Shown: positions 49,465-57,693 of the stretch, piece by piece | Layout: every line of letters begins with the position of its first letter | Position numbering within the stretch: the stretch's first letter is position 1 | NCBI GenBank assembly: GCA_964454015.1 | Contig: CAYVQF010000034.1 | Span: 1 to 58,929 of the forward strand | DNA: 58,929 nt | DNA from: CAYVQF01 sp964454015 | GTDB lineage: Bacteria > Myxococcota_A > Bradymonadia > UBA4248 | Direction: 5' to 3' | Program-made: the position numbers and the translations under genes | Notes under the pieces: model-generated | What the model was told of the DNA's origin: nothing | The model's database searches: none | Seen by the model: only the letters and a program-made list of their open reading frames with translations

Positions 49465-51693
49465 GTGTTGAGAGTACAGGCAGAGGGCCCCATCGGGCAC
49501 TTTCAGAGTCGTCTGTTGCGGCTGATGGAAGGGGTGCGCGAGCAGCGTGAGGAGCACACCACGTTGCGGGCTGAGGTGCTTTTGTCATTGAACCACCTGG
49601 GCTCGGCGGCGCTGATGCTGGAGCTGTGGCAGAGCCTGGAGCGCGTCGGAGCCCGGGAGGAGATGCTGCTGGTGCGGCTGTTGGGCGACATGGACAGCGG
49701 CAGCATCGACAGGCTCTGTGGCGAGATGTTGGGGGCGGCGGAGGAGAACCAACGCAGCGTGGCCTATGCCATTTTGGCGCTTCGAGGTGAGGCCCAGAGT
49801 GCGTCGCTCTTGGTCAAGGCTCTGGAGCGCGAACCCCTGGTGGTGCTGAAAAGGGCGGGGCGGCGCCACCTGGCCCCTTACAGTTTTTATTGTTGTGTTT
49901 TTGCTGGGGTTCGTGAGCTCAAGGACGAGCGCGTACGGCGTATGGTGCCGGCGCTGCTCAGGCGTTTTGGTGAGGGCACGAGCGAGCTGGACTGCGTGGC
50001 TGGGATGCTGGACAGCGAACGCCCTGAGGAGGCGCGTTTGGGGTTCATGGTCTGTGCCACCCTGTTCATGGGCAAGATGCACAACCACGCCTATGACGAC
50101 GTCTTGTGCGGGGCGCCGCGCCGCTTGGTGCGGGCCGAGCGACGCTGGTTACAGCGGGCGCTGTGTCTAACGCCAGAGGTCATCGATGTCATCCTCGAGC
50201 CGGGCCCCTTGGGCCTGGATGGCGCGGATTTCGTGCGCGCCCGCGCTGCGGTCATCAAGCAGCTCGACGCCAATGTCACGGGCAAAGTAGCGGCGGGCTT
50301 GATTCGAGGCGAGATTCCTCTGCGCACGGTGAGCGAAGCGGAGCAAGCGGCCAAGAAGAGTAAAGAGCTGGGCTATCTGTTGAGCTTGCTCGTTGGTGAG
50401 CGCGCAGGTCTGGCCGAGCTGGTGCCGCGACTCAAGGATGGTGGGGAGGTGGAGAGCGATGCGGTCATACGGATGCTCGAGCTGAGCACTGGCAGCGGCG
50501 CGATCAACAGCGCCGTGAGCGCCGTGGCGCATTGGTTCGAGACCAGCGAAGCCGACGCCGAGCAGCGCCCCTTTTGGCGCTGGTGCAACAGCCTGTGGCG
50601 CGATGACCGGCATGTCACGATCGCTGAGGCGCTCGATGCGGCCTTGAGCAGCCCTGACGAGACGGCCATGTACGCTGCGTCCATCGTCGCGGCCACCGAC
50701 GAGCCTCTGGGGCGTTTCGTGCGCGCGCTCATCAGCGGGCACCAGGTGGACTTGGGGGTGATCGCGCCGCTGGTGGACCACGGCGCCTTCGTGCCAGTGG
50801 TGCGTGCTTGTCTGCGCAACGCGGCCCTGCGGATCCACCCGCTCTCGTGCATCGCGTTGGCCCGCTCCGGGCTCACGGGTCTCCAAGCCGCGCTGCGGGC
50901 CCGATTGGAGGCGAGCGGAGAAGACGAGCAGCGCCGGCAAGCCCTGGGCTATGCCCACCGCTTGGTGGTCGCCGCACGCTTTGCCCAGTCCCATCCGCTG
51001 TACAGGCAGCTCTGCGATCTGGGGCTTCAGCCCCTGGACCGAGAGATCGAGAGCCTGGAGCAGGTCGAAGCGCGTAACCCCGAGCGTCCGGCCCTCAAGG
51101 CGATGCGTTCCGTTCTCGGTGAGCGCGCGCTGCTCAGCATCTACTTCTGGTTGCCCAAGAGCAGCCTTCCACAGGCAGTGGGCGTGCGGCCCGCCTCGGG
51201 TTATGCCGCTCGCGCTGAGTTGGTGATCGACCTCAGCGCCGGACGGGTGCAATACGCCGCCTGGTTCGATCGCGCGGGGCGTGAGCACACGGGGACTCGC
51301 CTGGCGGAAGATCCGGCGTGTTACCGCACGGCTTTTGGCGGCATCCCTTGGTTTACGCCGGTGGAGAATTTGCCTGAGGCCATTGTCGCCGCCGATGGTG
51401 TGGTCATCGCCAACGCGCCGCTCTATTCACCCGTGTCGCGGCGGATCTTGGCGCGCTTGGGTGTGGGTGAGGTGCGATTGGATACGGATGAATTGGGCCG
51501 TTTCCAGCGGGCCCTCGGGCCAACAGGAGAGCGGAACCTGGACGCTGCCATTGCGCGCTATGTCGACACCTTCGGCCCGCCGCTCTTTCGCACGGATTCG
51601 GCCGCAGTGTGGCGTTTCAAGGCCATCGAGATCAGTGTCCGGCCCGATTCGGCGTTCGATAGCCTGGCCTGGGCCGTGGCGGCGACTCCCTGA
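49465..51693 (+). CDS. Large helical-repeat protein of unknown function
   Basis: A 742-residue protein. GTG 49465 (MLRVQAEGPIGHF) is chosen for the ACGAGGA upstream; the frame extends to 49420. The first 500 residues consist of short Leu/Ala-rich helices (RLLRLMEGVREQREEHTTL, ALMLELWQSLERVGAREEML, IALARSGLTGLQAALRARLE) in a HEAT/ARM-like style. Residues about 560-740 form a different, alpha/beta domain (YFWLPKSSLPQAVGVRPASG, LVIDLSAGRVQYAAWFDRAG, DRAFDSLAW-type end). No catalytic motif is recognised. Cytoplasmic, as no signal is seen. It ends 20 nt from the convergent barrel gene. Confidence 0.7.
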   Translation: MLRVQAEGPIGHFQSRLLRLMEGVREQREEHTTLRAEVLLSLNHLGSAALMLELWQSLERVGAREEMLLVRLLGDMDSGSIDRLCGEMLGAAEENQRSVAYAILALRGEAQSASLLVKALEREPLVVLKRAGRRHLAPYSFYCCVFAGVRELKDERVRRMVPALLRRFGEGTSELDCVAGMLDSERPEEARLGFMVCATLFMGKMHNHAYDDVLCGAPRRLVRAERRWLQRALCLTPEVIDVILEPGPLGLDGADFVRARAAVIKQLDANVTGKVAAGLIRGEIPLRTVSEAEQAAKKSKELGYLLSLLVGERAGLAELVPRLKDGGEVESDAVIRMLELSTGSGAINSAVSAVAHWFETSEADAEQRPFWRWCNSLWRDDRHVTIAEALDAALSSPDETAMYAASIVAATDEPLGRFVRALISGHQVDLGVIAPLVDHGAFVPVVRACLRNAALRIHPLSCIALARSGLTGLQAALRARLEASGEDEQRRQALGYAHRLVVAARFAQSHPLYRQLCDLGLQPLDREIESLEQVEARNPERPALKAMRSVLGERALLSIYFWLPKSSLPQAVGVRPASGYAARAELVIDLSAGRVQYAAWFDRAGREHTGTRLAEDPACYRTAFGGIPWFTPVENLPEAIVAADGVVIANAPLYSPVSRRILARLGVGEVRLDTDELGRFQRALGPTGERNLDAAIARYVDTFGPPLFRTDSAAVWRFKAIEISVRPDSAFDSLAWAVAATP

Positions 51694-51713
51694 GGCTTGC
51701 GCCGCGGCGTCGC

Positions 51714-52559
51714 TCAGAAAGAGGTGCCGAGGTTAACGCCAAAGGTCTGCACCTCTGCCGCCATGGCACCTTCAATGGTGACCGCCACATAGTCGGCGAT
51801 GAAGCGCAAGCCAAAGAAGCCGCGGGGGACCCCTTGGGTCTTCTGCGAAAAGACGAACTCTGGCGAGTATGCCCCGCTGGGGGAGACGCCCCAACCGGGA
51901 TCGGCATCGATGACGCGGCTCGAGGAGATGACCCAGACATAGGAGAAGCCCGCATATGGGGTGAGGTTGACTACGCCGCCGAGCCCAAAAGAGTAGCTGA
52001 GGGAGACGTCAAAGCCTGCGTTGACGAGGTTGAGGTCGGGCGAGCCGACCAAGGTCCCGCCGTGGCCACGCACGGCGAGGTCAGGCAAAAACCACCAGCC
52101 CTCGGTGACGGCCCACTTGAGCCCACCACCGACGTAAAAGAGCTCACTGTCGATGAGCCAGCTCATCAAGCCGTCGAGCTCGAGACTGAAGGGGAGGCCT
52201 TTGCGGACATGGAGCTGCATGAGGGCAAAGAGCGGTGGGGTGTCAAAATCGACGCCGTTCAGCGCTCGCCAGCTCTCGTCTTTGGCGGCCACGGCGAACT
52301 TGGTCTCCAGGCCGATGGCGAATCCAGCCTGGCCGAGGGAGTCGGCAGGGGCTAAAAAGCTGGGGGCAAAGACCAAGCCCATGCGTTTGGAGAAGGCGTC
52401 GAAGCCTGCGAAGTCGGGATCGGCAATACAGGACTCCCCCGGGACGGTCCCTTCGGCACAGGTGGCGAGCCGGTGCAGTTTGAAATCGTTGGACCCAGCG
52501 ATGGCGCTGAGAGGAGCCAAGAGCACGATGCTCACCAAGAAAATCCAGGCTTTTCGCAT
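51714..52559 (-). CDS. Predicted outer-membrane barrel protein
   Basis: A 281-residue protein. ATG 52559 (MRKAWIFLVSIVLLAPLS) is preceded by GAGGAT; a signal with cut after AIA (about residue 21) is clear. The mature part is beta-rich: GFAIGLETKFAVAAKDES, SLELDGLMSWLIDSELFYVG, FGLRFIADYVAVTIEGAMA. It ends VQTFGVNLGTSF with a terminal Phe, as usual for outer-membrane proteins. Two Cys early in the mature part may pair. Function unknown. It has an excellent minus-strand promoter candidate at 52645-52673. Confidence 0.75.
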   Translation of the reverse strand: MRKAWIFLVSIVLLAPLSAIAGSNDFKLHRLATCAEGTVPGESCIADPDFAGFDAFSKRMGLVFAPSFLAPADSLGQAGFAIGLETKFAVAAKDESWRALNGVDFDTPPLFALMQLHVRKGLPFSLELDGLMSWLIDSELFYVGGGLKWAVTEGWWFLPDLAVRGHGGTLVGSPDLNLVNAGFDVSLSYSFGLGGVVNLTPYAGFSYVWVISSSRVIDADPGWGVSPSGAYSPEFVFSQKTQGVPRGFFGLRFIADYVAVTIEGAMAAEVQTFGVNLGTSF

Positions 52560-52644
52560 GGTTATCCTCATTTCTATTGGATGCCCCGTCGCGGATTGGC
52601 GACCCCGCGCGTTCCTTTGGCACGAGCAATTCACCAGCCACGGC

Positions 52645-52673
52645 ACGCTAACAAAAGGGAATGATCCGGTCAA
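52645..52673 (-). promoter_or_regulatory. Candidate promoter TTGACC-N17-TAGCGT
   Basis: On the minus strand, TTGACC (52673-52668) and TAGCGT (52650-52645) with a 17-nt spacer, 86 nt upstream of the ATG at 52559. Confidence 0.5.
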
Positions 52674-52776
52674 GAAGGCCGCGCGCCACGCCCCTCGACC
52701 CAGCCTCGACATGCTGTTATGGACAGATGCCAGGGTGCCTTTCGACGCGGAAACTCCCTCACCAGTGTGGTCGAAT

Positions 52777-53343
52777 ATGCGTTGCGCCGTGGTCCTTTTC
52801 GTCGCTCTTTTACTCAGCGGTACCGCCGTGGCTCAGGAGCTGCCTTCAGGGCCAGCAGCGGCGACGCTGCGCTGGGGCGGCAGCGCCCAAGTGGCGAGCG
52901 GCGGGCTCATGGGAGCCAACGTCGGCCTCTTGGGGGGGCCCACCCTACAGTGGGGCCGCCACGCATGGCAGCTCGATCTCTTCGTGGCCGGTGGCTCTTT
53001 CCTGCGCACTGGCGCCGGTCTGCGTTACCGGCTTCGGCTCATCGAGGGCTTGCACCTGTGGACGGGCCTGGCCATGGTGTTCGATGTCATGCCCATCCAC
53101 GCCGACCTCTTGGCTTGGTCGCGGTGGACGACTTTGGGGCTGGGGGTGGAGGTCGATTTGTTGGACTGGCTTTATATTGCTACAGATTTTACCATCTTGT
53201 GGCGAGTGTCGCCGCTGGGTCTGACACGGGTGGAGCGCGAAGATGGACAGAGTTTCGATCGCGAACATGGGAGTGACACGATTCTCGAGGATTTGCGTCG
53301 CAGCCTGCTGTATCCTGGCGTCGCTGTCGGTGTACGCTTGTGA
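52777..53343 (+). CDS. Secreted small barrel-like protein
   Basis: A 188-residue protein from ATG 52777 (MRCAVVLFVALLLSGTAVAQ) with a signal cut after VAQ. The mature part is a series of amphipathic strands: GGSAQVASGGLMGANVGLLG, WQLDLFVAGGSFLRTGAGLR, LHLWTGLAMVFDVMPIHADL, ending LLYPGVAVGVRL. It is probably an 8-stranded outer-membrane barrel. The RBS is weak, so a start at the GTG at 52765 is possible. The last 77 nt overlap, in another frame, the start of the next gene. Confidence 0.7.
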   Translation: MRCAVVLFVALLLSGTAVAQELPSGPAAATLRWGGSAQVASGGLMGANVGLLGGPTLQWGRHAWQLDLFVAGGSFLRTGAGLRYRLRLIEGLHLWTGLAMVFDVMPIHADLLAWSRWTTLGLGVEVDLLDWLYIATDFTILWRVSPLGLTRVEREDGQSFDREHGSDTILEDLRRSLLYPGVAVGVRL

Positions 53344-54220
53344 GACATCGCTGCCTCCGAGCACCTTGATCATCGAGACGACCTACACCGGGTTGGCCGG
53401 TTCTTCGTCTCAGGATCTCCCAATATGCCCCGTGCTCTCCCGGCTTTTGGATCCACGTGCCGGGGTTTTCCTCGAGGTGGCCCTATTGGGACGCGGCGAA
53501 GCTGCGCTGGCGCTCGGTGAGGGCCCCTCCCTCCCCGCAGCTTATCGCTGCCCAGAGGGGCGTGCCTTCGACCAGCTCGACGCCCTCGCCCTCAGCGCGT
53601 GTTTGACCGAAGGCCAGGTAGAGCGCTTCTGTGCGCCCATGCTGACGGACCTCTTTGCCGCGCTCAACGCCCTCTTCTCTGAGCAGCCACGGCGGGGCAA
53701 CCTCTTCGTGCGGGTCCCGGCGCCTAGTACGGCAGAGGGACAGCAACGGGTGCGCTTGGCGCTGCGCCAGGCGGTGGCCTCCTTTTCTTATCCAGAGCAG
53801 CTCTGGATTGTCAGCACGGATGGCGCCTGGCTGGCGCTCTTACGTCAGGATTTGACGGAGGCGTCCCTTGATGGGGTGCGTTGGGGTCTGCTGTGGGGCG
53901 ACGGCGCACTGGATGAGGCCGTCGCGTTGGGCCCCGACGCGGTCTTCCTCCGGGCCCGGGATTTCGCGACGACCTTCAACGATGCGGCCCTGATCGCTCT
54001 GCAGGCGGGCGGCGTTGCCTGGGGTATGTGGCAGGTCGACGGGCCGCAGGAGGTGGCGTGGGTAGGCGAGCACGACGGCCTGCGGGCGGTCATTGGGGCT
54101 GCGGTTCGGGTCTTCGGCGTCGCTCCCGCTGCGAACTTTGCGTGCCGTGACTTCCTGGCCGAGCATGGCTTGTTGGCGCGTTTTGCGGTGGCACCCGGGG
54201 ATGGGACGTGCGGGCGCTGA
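53267..54220 (+). CDS. Degenerate GDPD-like lipoprotein
   Basis: About 317 residues from ATG 53267 (MGVTRFSRICVAACCILAS), or 325 from ATG 53243. The signal ends SVYAC, so it is probably a lipoprotein, and its signal is coded inside the end of the upstream gene. The mature part follows the order of a glycerophosphodiester phosphodiesterase barrel: FLEVALLGRGEAALALGEG, then APMLTDLFAAL, then FVRVPAPS, then LWIVSTDGAWLALL, then DAVFLRARDFATTF and GVAWGMWQVDG. The catalytic residues of GDPD are missing: HRG, ExD, HD and ExK do not appear in their places. It is probably an inactive binding homologue; the fold is inferred. Confidence 0.6.
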   Translation: MGVTRFSRICVAACCILASLSVYACETSLPPSTLIIETTYTGLAGSSSQDLPICPVLSRLLDPRAGVFLEVALLGRGEAALALGEGPSLPAAYRCPEGRAFDQLDALALSACLTEGQVERFCAPMLTDLFAALNALFSEQPRRGNLFVRVPAPSTAEGQQRVRLALRQAVASFSYPEQLWIVSTDGAWLALLRQDLTEASLDGVRWGLLWGDGALDEAVALGPDAVFLRARDFATTFNDAALIALQAGGVAWGMWQVDGPQEVAWVGEHDGLRAVIGAAVRVFGVAPAANFACRDFLAEHGLLARFAVAPGDGTCGR

Positions 54221-54293
54221 TGGGCTTCGGGTGGCGTCCTGGGGCCTGGGCGCCCCGCATCGAGGTGTGAGGTTATCAACAGGGGAGGCTGAA

Positions 54294-54842
54294 GTGGCTG
54301 CAATCGTCCTGCGTGATCCGTCGTTGAATCTGGTGCGCATCGAAGAGGGAGATCTGGCGGAAGCGCAAGGTGTGTTTTCGCAGAGCGCCGCCTATCATCG
54401 CCTGATGTTGGGCAAGGCAGCGGATCCCGACATGGCCCGTCGCTGCTTTCAGCATCCAGCGCCGAGGCTGCCTCAGGGGCGGGTCTTCAAGCACTTTTTA
54501 GCCATCGCTGCGCCCAATGCGGCTTCAGAGTTCTGGGGGATCGTCGACCTCTACGTGGGCTTTCCGAAATACAGCATTGCGACGATCGCTACGTGGCTCA
54601 TCAGAGAGAACAAGCAGCGACAAGGCGTGGGGAGCGCTGCACTGCAGGCTGTCGAGGCCTTCCTGCGCCGCGAGCACCCGGCGGTGTCGTGGCTCGACGT
54701 GACCCTCAGTGACGACAATTTGCCAGGGCTCAAGTTTGCGCTGCGCAATGGCTTTTCGCGGACCTCTTCTTGGGAAAGGGTGAGCGGTCCCGATCGCGAG
54801 CGGCTGTTGATCCGCTTGGAGAAGCGCTTCGTGACAACCTAA
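54294..54842 (+). CDS. GNAT-family acetyltransferase
   Basis: A 182-residue protein. The start is GTG 54294, set by GGGGAGG 5 nt upstream; the frame is open further back without a signal. The GNAT core is visible: IVDLYVGFPKYSIATIATWL (strand 4), the acetyl-CoA P-loop in ENKQRQGVGSAALQAVEAFL (Q-R-x-G-x-G) and DNLPGLKFALRNGFSRTSSW (helix and strand near the C-terminus). It transfers an acetyl group to an unknown small molecule or protein N-terminus. It follows the GDPD-like gene after 73 nt. Confidence 0.88.
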   Translation: MAAIVLRDPSLNLVRIEEGDLAEAQGVFSQSAAYHRLMLGKAADPDMARRCFQHPAPRLPQGRVFKHFLAIAAPNAASEFWGIVDLYVGFPKYSIATIATWLIRENKQRQGVGSAALQAVEAFLRREHPAVSWLDVTLSDDNLPGLKFALRNGFSRTSSWERVSGPDRERLLIRLEKRFVTT

Positions 54843-55040
54843 GGCGCTGGCAGCCTTGCGCAGGGGCGACCTCGTCGGGGCCAGGGTGTGGCGTCCTTGC
54901 GTGTGAGGGGCGCTGGCGGGGTGAGCGCGGCCCTGGGGCGGTGGTCGTGGCCAGGTGCTGCGGGAGCCCTGCGCCTCATCTTTCGAGTGGGGCTGTGGCC
55001 GCTCGAGGATGGGCTGTGCCATGATGCGATATACTACATT

Positions 55041-55091
55041 TGTGGTAGGTGACGTAGAACTCAGCGCGGCCTCATACACCAAATGTGGTAG
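55041..55091 (+). repeat. Direct repeat TGTGGTAG (two copies, 43-bp spacing)
   Basis: TGTGGTAG occurs at 55041-55048 and 55084-55091, about four helical turns apart, each in an AT-rich context (ATTTGTGGTAG, AAATGTGGTAG). Possible activator half-sites. Confidence 0.4.
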
Positions 55092-55095
55092 TCGA

Positions 55096-55118
55096 CATTG
55101 TAACAAATTGTTACGATG
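55096..55118. promoter_or_regulatory. 23-bp near-perfect palindrome centred on GTAACAAATTGTTAC
   Basis: The 15-bp core GTAACAAATTGTTAC (55100-55114) is a perfect dyad about a central A; CAT and ATG flank it symmetrically with one mismatch each side. It lies about 240 nt upstream of the HU ATG. A likely operator for a dimeric repressor. Confidence 0.55.
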
Positions 55119-55165
55119 TTGTTTAGATAGTGGAATGTGTGCGGAAATATGGGGAGAGTTTGCTG

Positions 55166-55181
55166 TTTCTGCATGCAGAAA
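55166..55181. promoter_or_regulatory. 16-bp perfect palindrome TTTCTGCATGCAGAAA
   Basis: TTTCTGCATGCAGAAA is perfectly self-complementary. With the 55096-55118 dyad and a TATCT-TGGT-AGATA repeat (55197-55210), it makes three inverted repeats within about 115 bp upstream of the HU gene. Confidence 0.5.
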
Positions 55182-55353
55182 ACGCGAAGTATGCGCTATC
55201 TTGGTAGATACGAATTTCTGTGAAAGAGGTTGCTCTAGGGGGGGGCGTCGTAGTAGAAACGCGCCAAAGAGGTGCCAGCGCAATGAGACAGGTGAGCTGC
55301 GCTTGGCGCTGCAGAGATCGGCCCTTGTCGGTCGTTTTGATGGGAGGCATGTG

Positions 55354-55647
55354 ATGACGAAGAAAGAGTTGGCTTCACGCTTGGCGAAACGGGTGGGGGT
55401 GAGTGTTGCGAAGGCGAATGCCATATTGACGGCAATTTTTGCGGTTTCCCCAGAACAGGGGCTCATTGCCCAGGAGTTGGAAGGGGGAAACAAGGTGACC
55501 ATCCCTGGTTTTGGGACCTTCGATACGCGCAAGCGCGCCTCTCGTACGGGCACCAACCCTTCGAGTGGCAAGAGGATCACGATTCCCTCTCGGACCTATG
55601 TGTTTTTCCGTGCGGGCAAGACGTTGCGTGAGCGCATCGACAAGTGA
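55354..55647 (+). CDS. HU/IHF-family DNA-binding protein
   Basis: A 97-residue protein of typical HU length. ATG 55354 follows GGGAGG. MTKKELASRLAKRVGVSVAKANAIL is the N-terminal helical dimerisation part. GGNKVTIPGFGTFDTRKRASRTGTNPSSGK is the beta-arm (the family signature GFGxFxxxxRxxRxxxNPxTG is clear), and YVFFRAGKTLRERIDK is the final helix. It bends and packs DNA. The residue at the arm tip (NPSSGKRI) is normal. An upstream extension of the frame is not supported by any start signal. Upstream palindromes suggest tight regulation. Confidence 0.93.
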   Translation: MTKKELASRLAKRVGVSVAKANAILTAIFAVSPEQGLIAQELEGGNKVTIPGFGTFDTRKRASRTGTNPSSGKRITIPSRTYVFFRAGKTLRERIDK

Positions 55648-55708
55648 GCGCTGCGGTCGGCCTAATCGTTATGGGGGAGGGCAGGTGTGGGCGTGAAGGT
55701 GCGCCGGT

Positions 55709-56260
55709 TCAGCGCTGGGCTTTGTGATAAACCTGACGGCGCAAGGCCTCGCGAAGCTGGTGGGGTTTGCGCAGCCCGGGCAGGGTCAGCAAGGGGTGGG
55801 TGCGGTCGTTGGAATGGACGCGCACCGTCCCGATGCCCAGGAGGCGGTGCAGCACGCTCTGGGTACTGCTGGTATCGCTGATGGTGCGGAGATCGATCTC
55901 GTCCATTCTGCGCGCGAGTAGCCCCTGCTGCAGCAACAGGCGCTGATTGGTCAAGGTGAGGCGGGTACCCAAGGCTCGGCCCAGGTGGCCGAGGATGCCG
56001 AGCGCGAGGAGCGCGGCGAAGCCCCATTGTGCGAATGGCTTGATGTGGATGGTTGCGCTGAGGAATTCGACAGGAATCGCGGACGTGGCCAGGTGAGGCT
56101 GGGCGAAGAGCGAGACCATCGCGAAGACGACGCCTTCCATGAGGAGCCAGAACAAGGCGGCGAGGAGCGCCGCATTGACCAGCCGTGGGATGATGACGCG
56201 GATGCTGGTGTGGGCGCTGAGGACGATGCTCTCGTTGGTCTGGGCTTGGAAGGAGCGCAT
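55709..56260 (-). CDS. Membrane protein with bacterial PH domain
   Basis: A 183-residue protein; ATG 56260 (MRSFQAQTNESIVLSAHTSI) follows AGAGGAC. Two membrane segments (LVNAALLAALFWLLMEGVVF, AQWGFAALLALGILGHLGRAL) precede a bPH2/DUF304-type PH domain: TRLTLTNQRLLLQQGLLARR, EIDLRTISDTSSTQSVLHRL, GTVRVHSNDRTHPLLTLPGL, as in YdbS/YdbT-like proteins. Function unknown; such proteins are thought to aid envelope homeostasis. It is divergent from the aspartokinase gene. Confidence 0.85.
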   Translation of the reverse strand: MRSFQAQTNESIVLSAHTSIRVIIPRLVNAALLAALFWLLMEGVVFAMVSLFAQPHLATSAIPVEFLSATIHIKPFAQWGFAALLALGILGHLGRALGTRLTLTNQRLLLQQGLLARRMDEIDLRTISDTSSTQSVLHRLLGIGTVRVHSNDRTHPLLTLPGLRKPHQLREALRRQVYHKAQR

Positions 56261-56463
56261 GCTGATGTCCTCTGGGTGGCGTTGGGCGCGGTGTCGCCTG
56301 ATGGGCGCGTAGTCATTCTGCCCGTTGCATGCGGTTAGTGGCAAGCCTGTTGATGCGCTTGGCCGCAGCTTCTGCGTCGTAGCGGGAATGATTGGGCTGT
56401 GGGATAACTTTCTAAGGCCTTGTTGTGGTGTGCGTCCATCATGGTGGCCCTTGGGGAGGTGGC

Positions 56464-57690
56464 ATGAAGATCGTGGTGCAGAAGTATGGCGGCTCATCTG
56501 TGGCCGACATCGATAAGATCAAGCGCGTGGCCGAGAAAGTGGTGCGAACCCGAGAGGCCGGCTATGCGGTGGTGGTGGTGGTTTCGGCCATGGGCAACAC
56601 CACCAACGAGCTTCTGGCTTTGGCGCGGCAGACGCACGCGAACCCGAGTCGGCGCGAGTTGGATATGTTGCTCTCCGTTGGTGAGCGCATCGCCATGGCT
56701 CTGCTGTCGATGTGCATCCAGGCGATGGGTCATGAGGCGATTTCCTTTACGGGAAGTCAGAGTGGCATCGTCACCACGGCCTCGCATTCGGCGGCGCGGA
56801 TCATCGCCGTGCGTCCCTATCGCATTCAAGATGAGTTGGAGCGTGGGCAGGTGGTGATCGTGGCTGGCTATCAAGGGACGAGTTATCGCAACGAGATAAC
56901 GACCTTGGGTCGCGGTGGTTCAGACATGACGGCCGTGGCCTTGGCGGGCGCCTTGGGGGCTGAGGCCTGTGAGATTTATAGTGATGTCGATGGCGTGTAC
57001 ACGGGGGATCCTCGGGTGGTGCTCGATGCGCGGCGTCTGGATGAGGTCGGTGCCGAGGAGATGCTCGAGCTGGCGCGGCATGGGGCGAAGGTCTTGCACG
57101 ACGAGGCGGTGGCCTATGCGTGTCGCCACGATATCGCGCTGCACGCCAAAGCGACCCATCTGGAGAGCAGCAAGGGTACGCTCATCCGCCGCGACGGGTG
57201 GCCGGCGCGGGCCCTGGAGGCGGCACAGATCGCGCCCAAGGCGGTGGCTTCCCTGCCCCAGGTAGTCTTGGTCAAGATCGCCGTGACGGACGCGGCGGCG
57301 TTTTGGGCGTCTCTGGTGCCTTTTGAGCCCGGGGTGGCGTTGGTGAGCACTTGGTGCAGCGCTGGGGCGATGTGGATCGTTCTGGATCCCACCAATGGCC
57401 CTGAGGTGGGTGCCTTGCACCTGGCCTTCGAAGCGGCTGGTGGCGGCGCGTGGGATGTCTCTTTGGGGTGGGCCACGGTGAGTGTCGTCGGTCAAGACAT
57501 TGGCCGCGCGAGCCAATGGGTCCAGGCGGTGGCGCAGTGTTTGGGCGAGCGCGGCGTGGAGGTGGAGGCCATGTGGAGCCAGCACCACGGCATCAGCGTC
57601 CTGGTCGCGCAGGGAATGCGAAATCAGGTGCAGCAAGTGCTGCACACGCTCGTGCCGGGAGGCAGGGCTGAGGGTGCGGTCTCTTCCTAG
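56464..57690 (+). CDS. lysC: Aspartokinase
   Basis: A 408-residue protein that phosphorylates aspartate, the first step to lysine, threonine, methionine and diaminopimelate. ATG 56464 follows GGGGAGG. The kinase domain is canonical: VQKYGGSSVAD, VVVSAMGNTTNELLALA, LLSVGERIAMALLSM, GQVVIVAGYQG, TLGRGGSDMTAVALAGALG, YSDVDGVYTGDPRVV. The C-terminal 150 residues should be two ACT domains, but both are divergent: the first (FWASLVPFEPGVALVSTWC) and the second (ATVSVVGQDIGRASQWVQA) lack the usual effector-binding pattern, so feedback control may differ. Confidence 0.94.
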   Translation: MKIVVQKYGGSSVADIDKIKRVAEKVVRTREAGYAVVVVVSAMGNTTNELLALARQTHANPSRRELDMLLSVGERIAMALLSMCIQAMGHEAISFTGSQSGIVTTASHSAARIIAVRPYRIQDELERGQVVIVAGYQGTSYRNEITTLGRGGSDMTAVALAGALGAEACEIYSDVDGVYTGDPRVVLDARRLDEVGAEEMLELARHGAKVLHDEAVAYACRHDIALHAKATHLESSKGTLIRRDGWPARALEAAQIAPKAVASLPQVVLVKIAVTDAAAFWASLVPFEPGVALVSTWCSAGAMWIVLDPTNGPEVGALHLAFEAAGGGAWDVSLGWATVSVVGQDIGRASQWVQAVAQCLGERGVEVEAMWSQHHGISVLVAQGMRNQVQQVLHTLVPGGRAEGAVSS

Positions 57691-57693
57691 TTC

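Larger units (their letters stand above)
54843..55353 (+). other. Gene-free leader upstream of the HU-family gene, with palindromes
   Basis: A 511-nt gap without a gene I can support. Bases 54843-55020 are G+C-rich, with an imperfect stem CATCTTTCGAG...CTCGAGGATG (54977-55011) that may end the GNAT transcript. Bases 55020-55240 are clearly AT-richer than the surroundings and hold a cluster of repeats listed separately. No match to the TTGNNN-N17-TAGNNT promoter pattern seen elsewhere was found here. Confidence 0.55.

Noticed and set aside
54955..55353. Upstream extension of the HU reading frame to about 230 residues
   Set aside because: No RBS or domain; the HU family starts at MTKKEL with GGGAGG upstream, and the extension covers the AT-rich palindromic leader.
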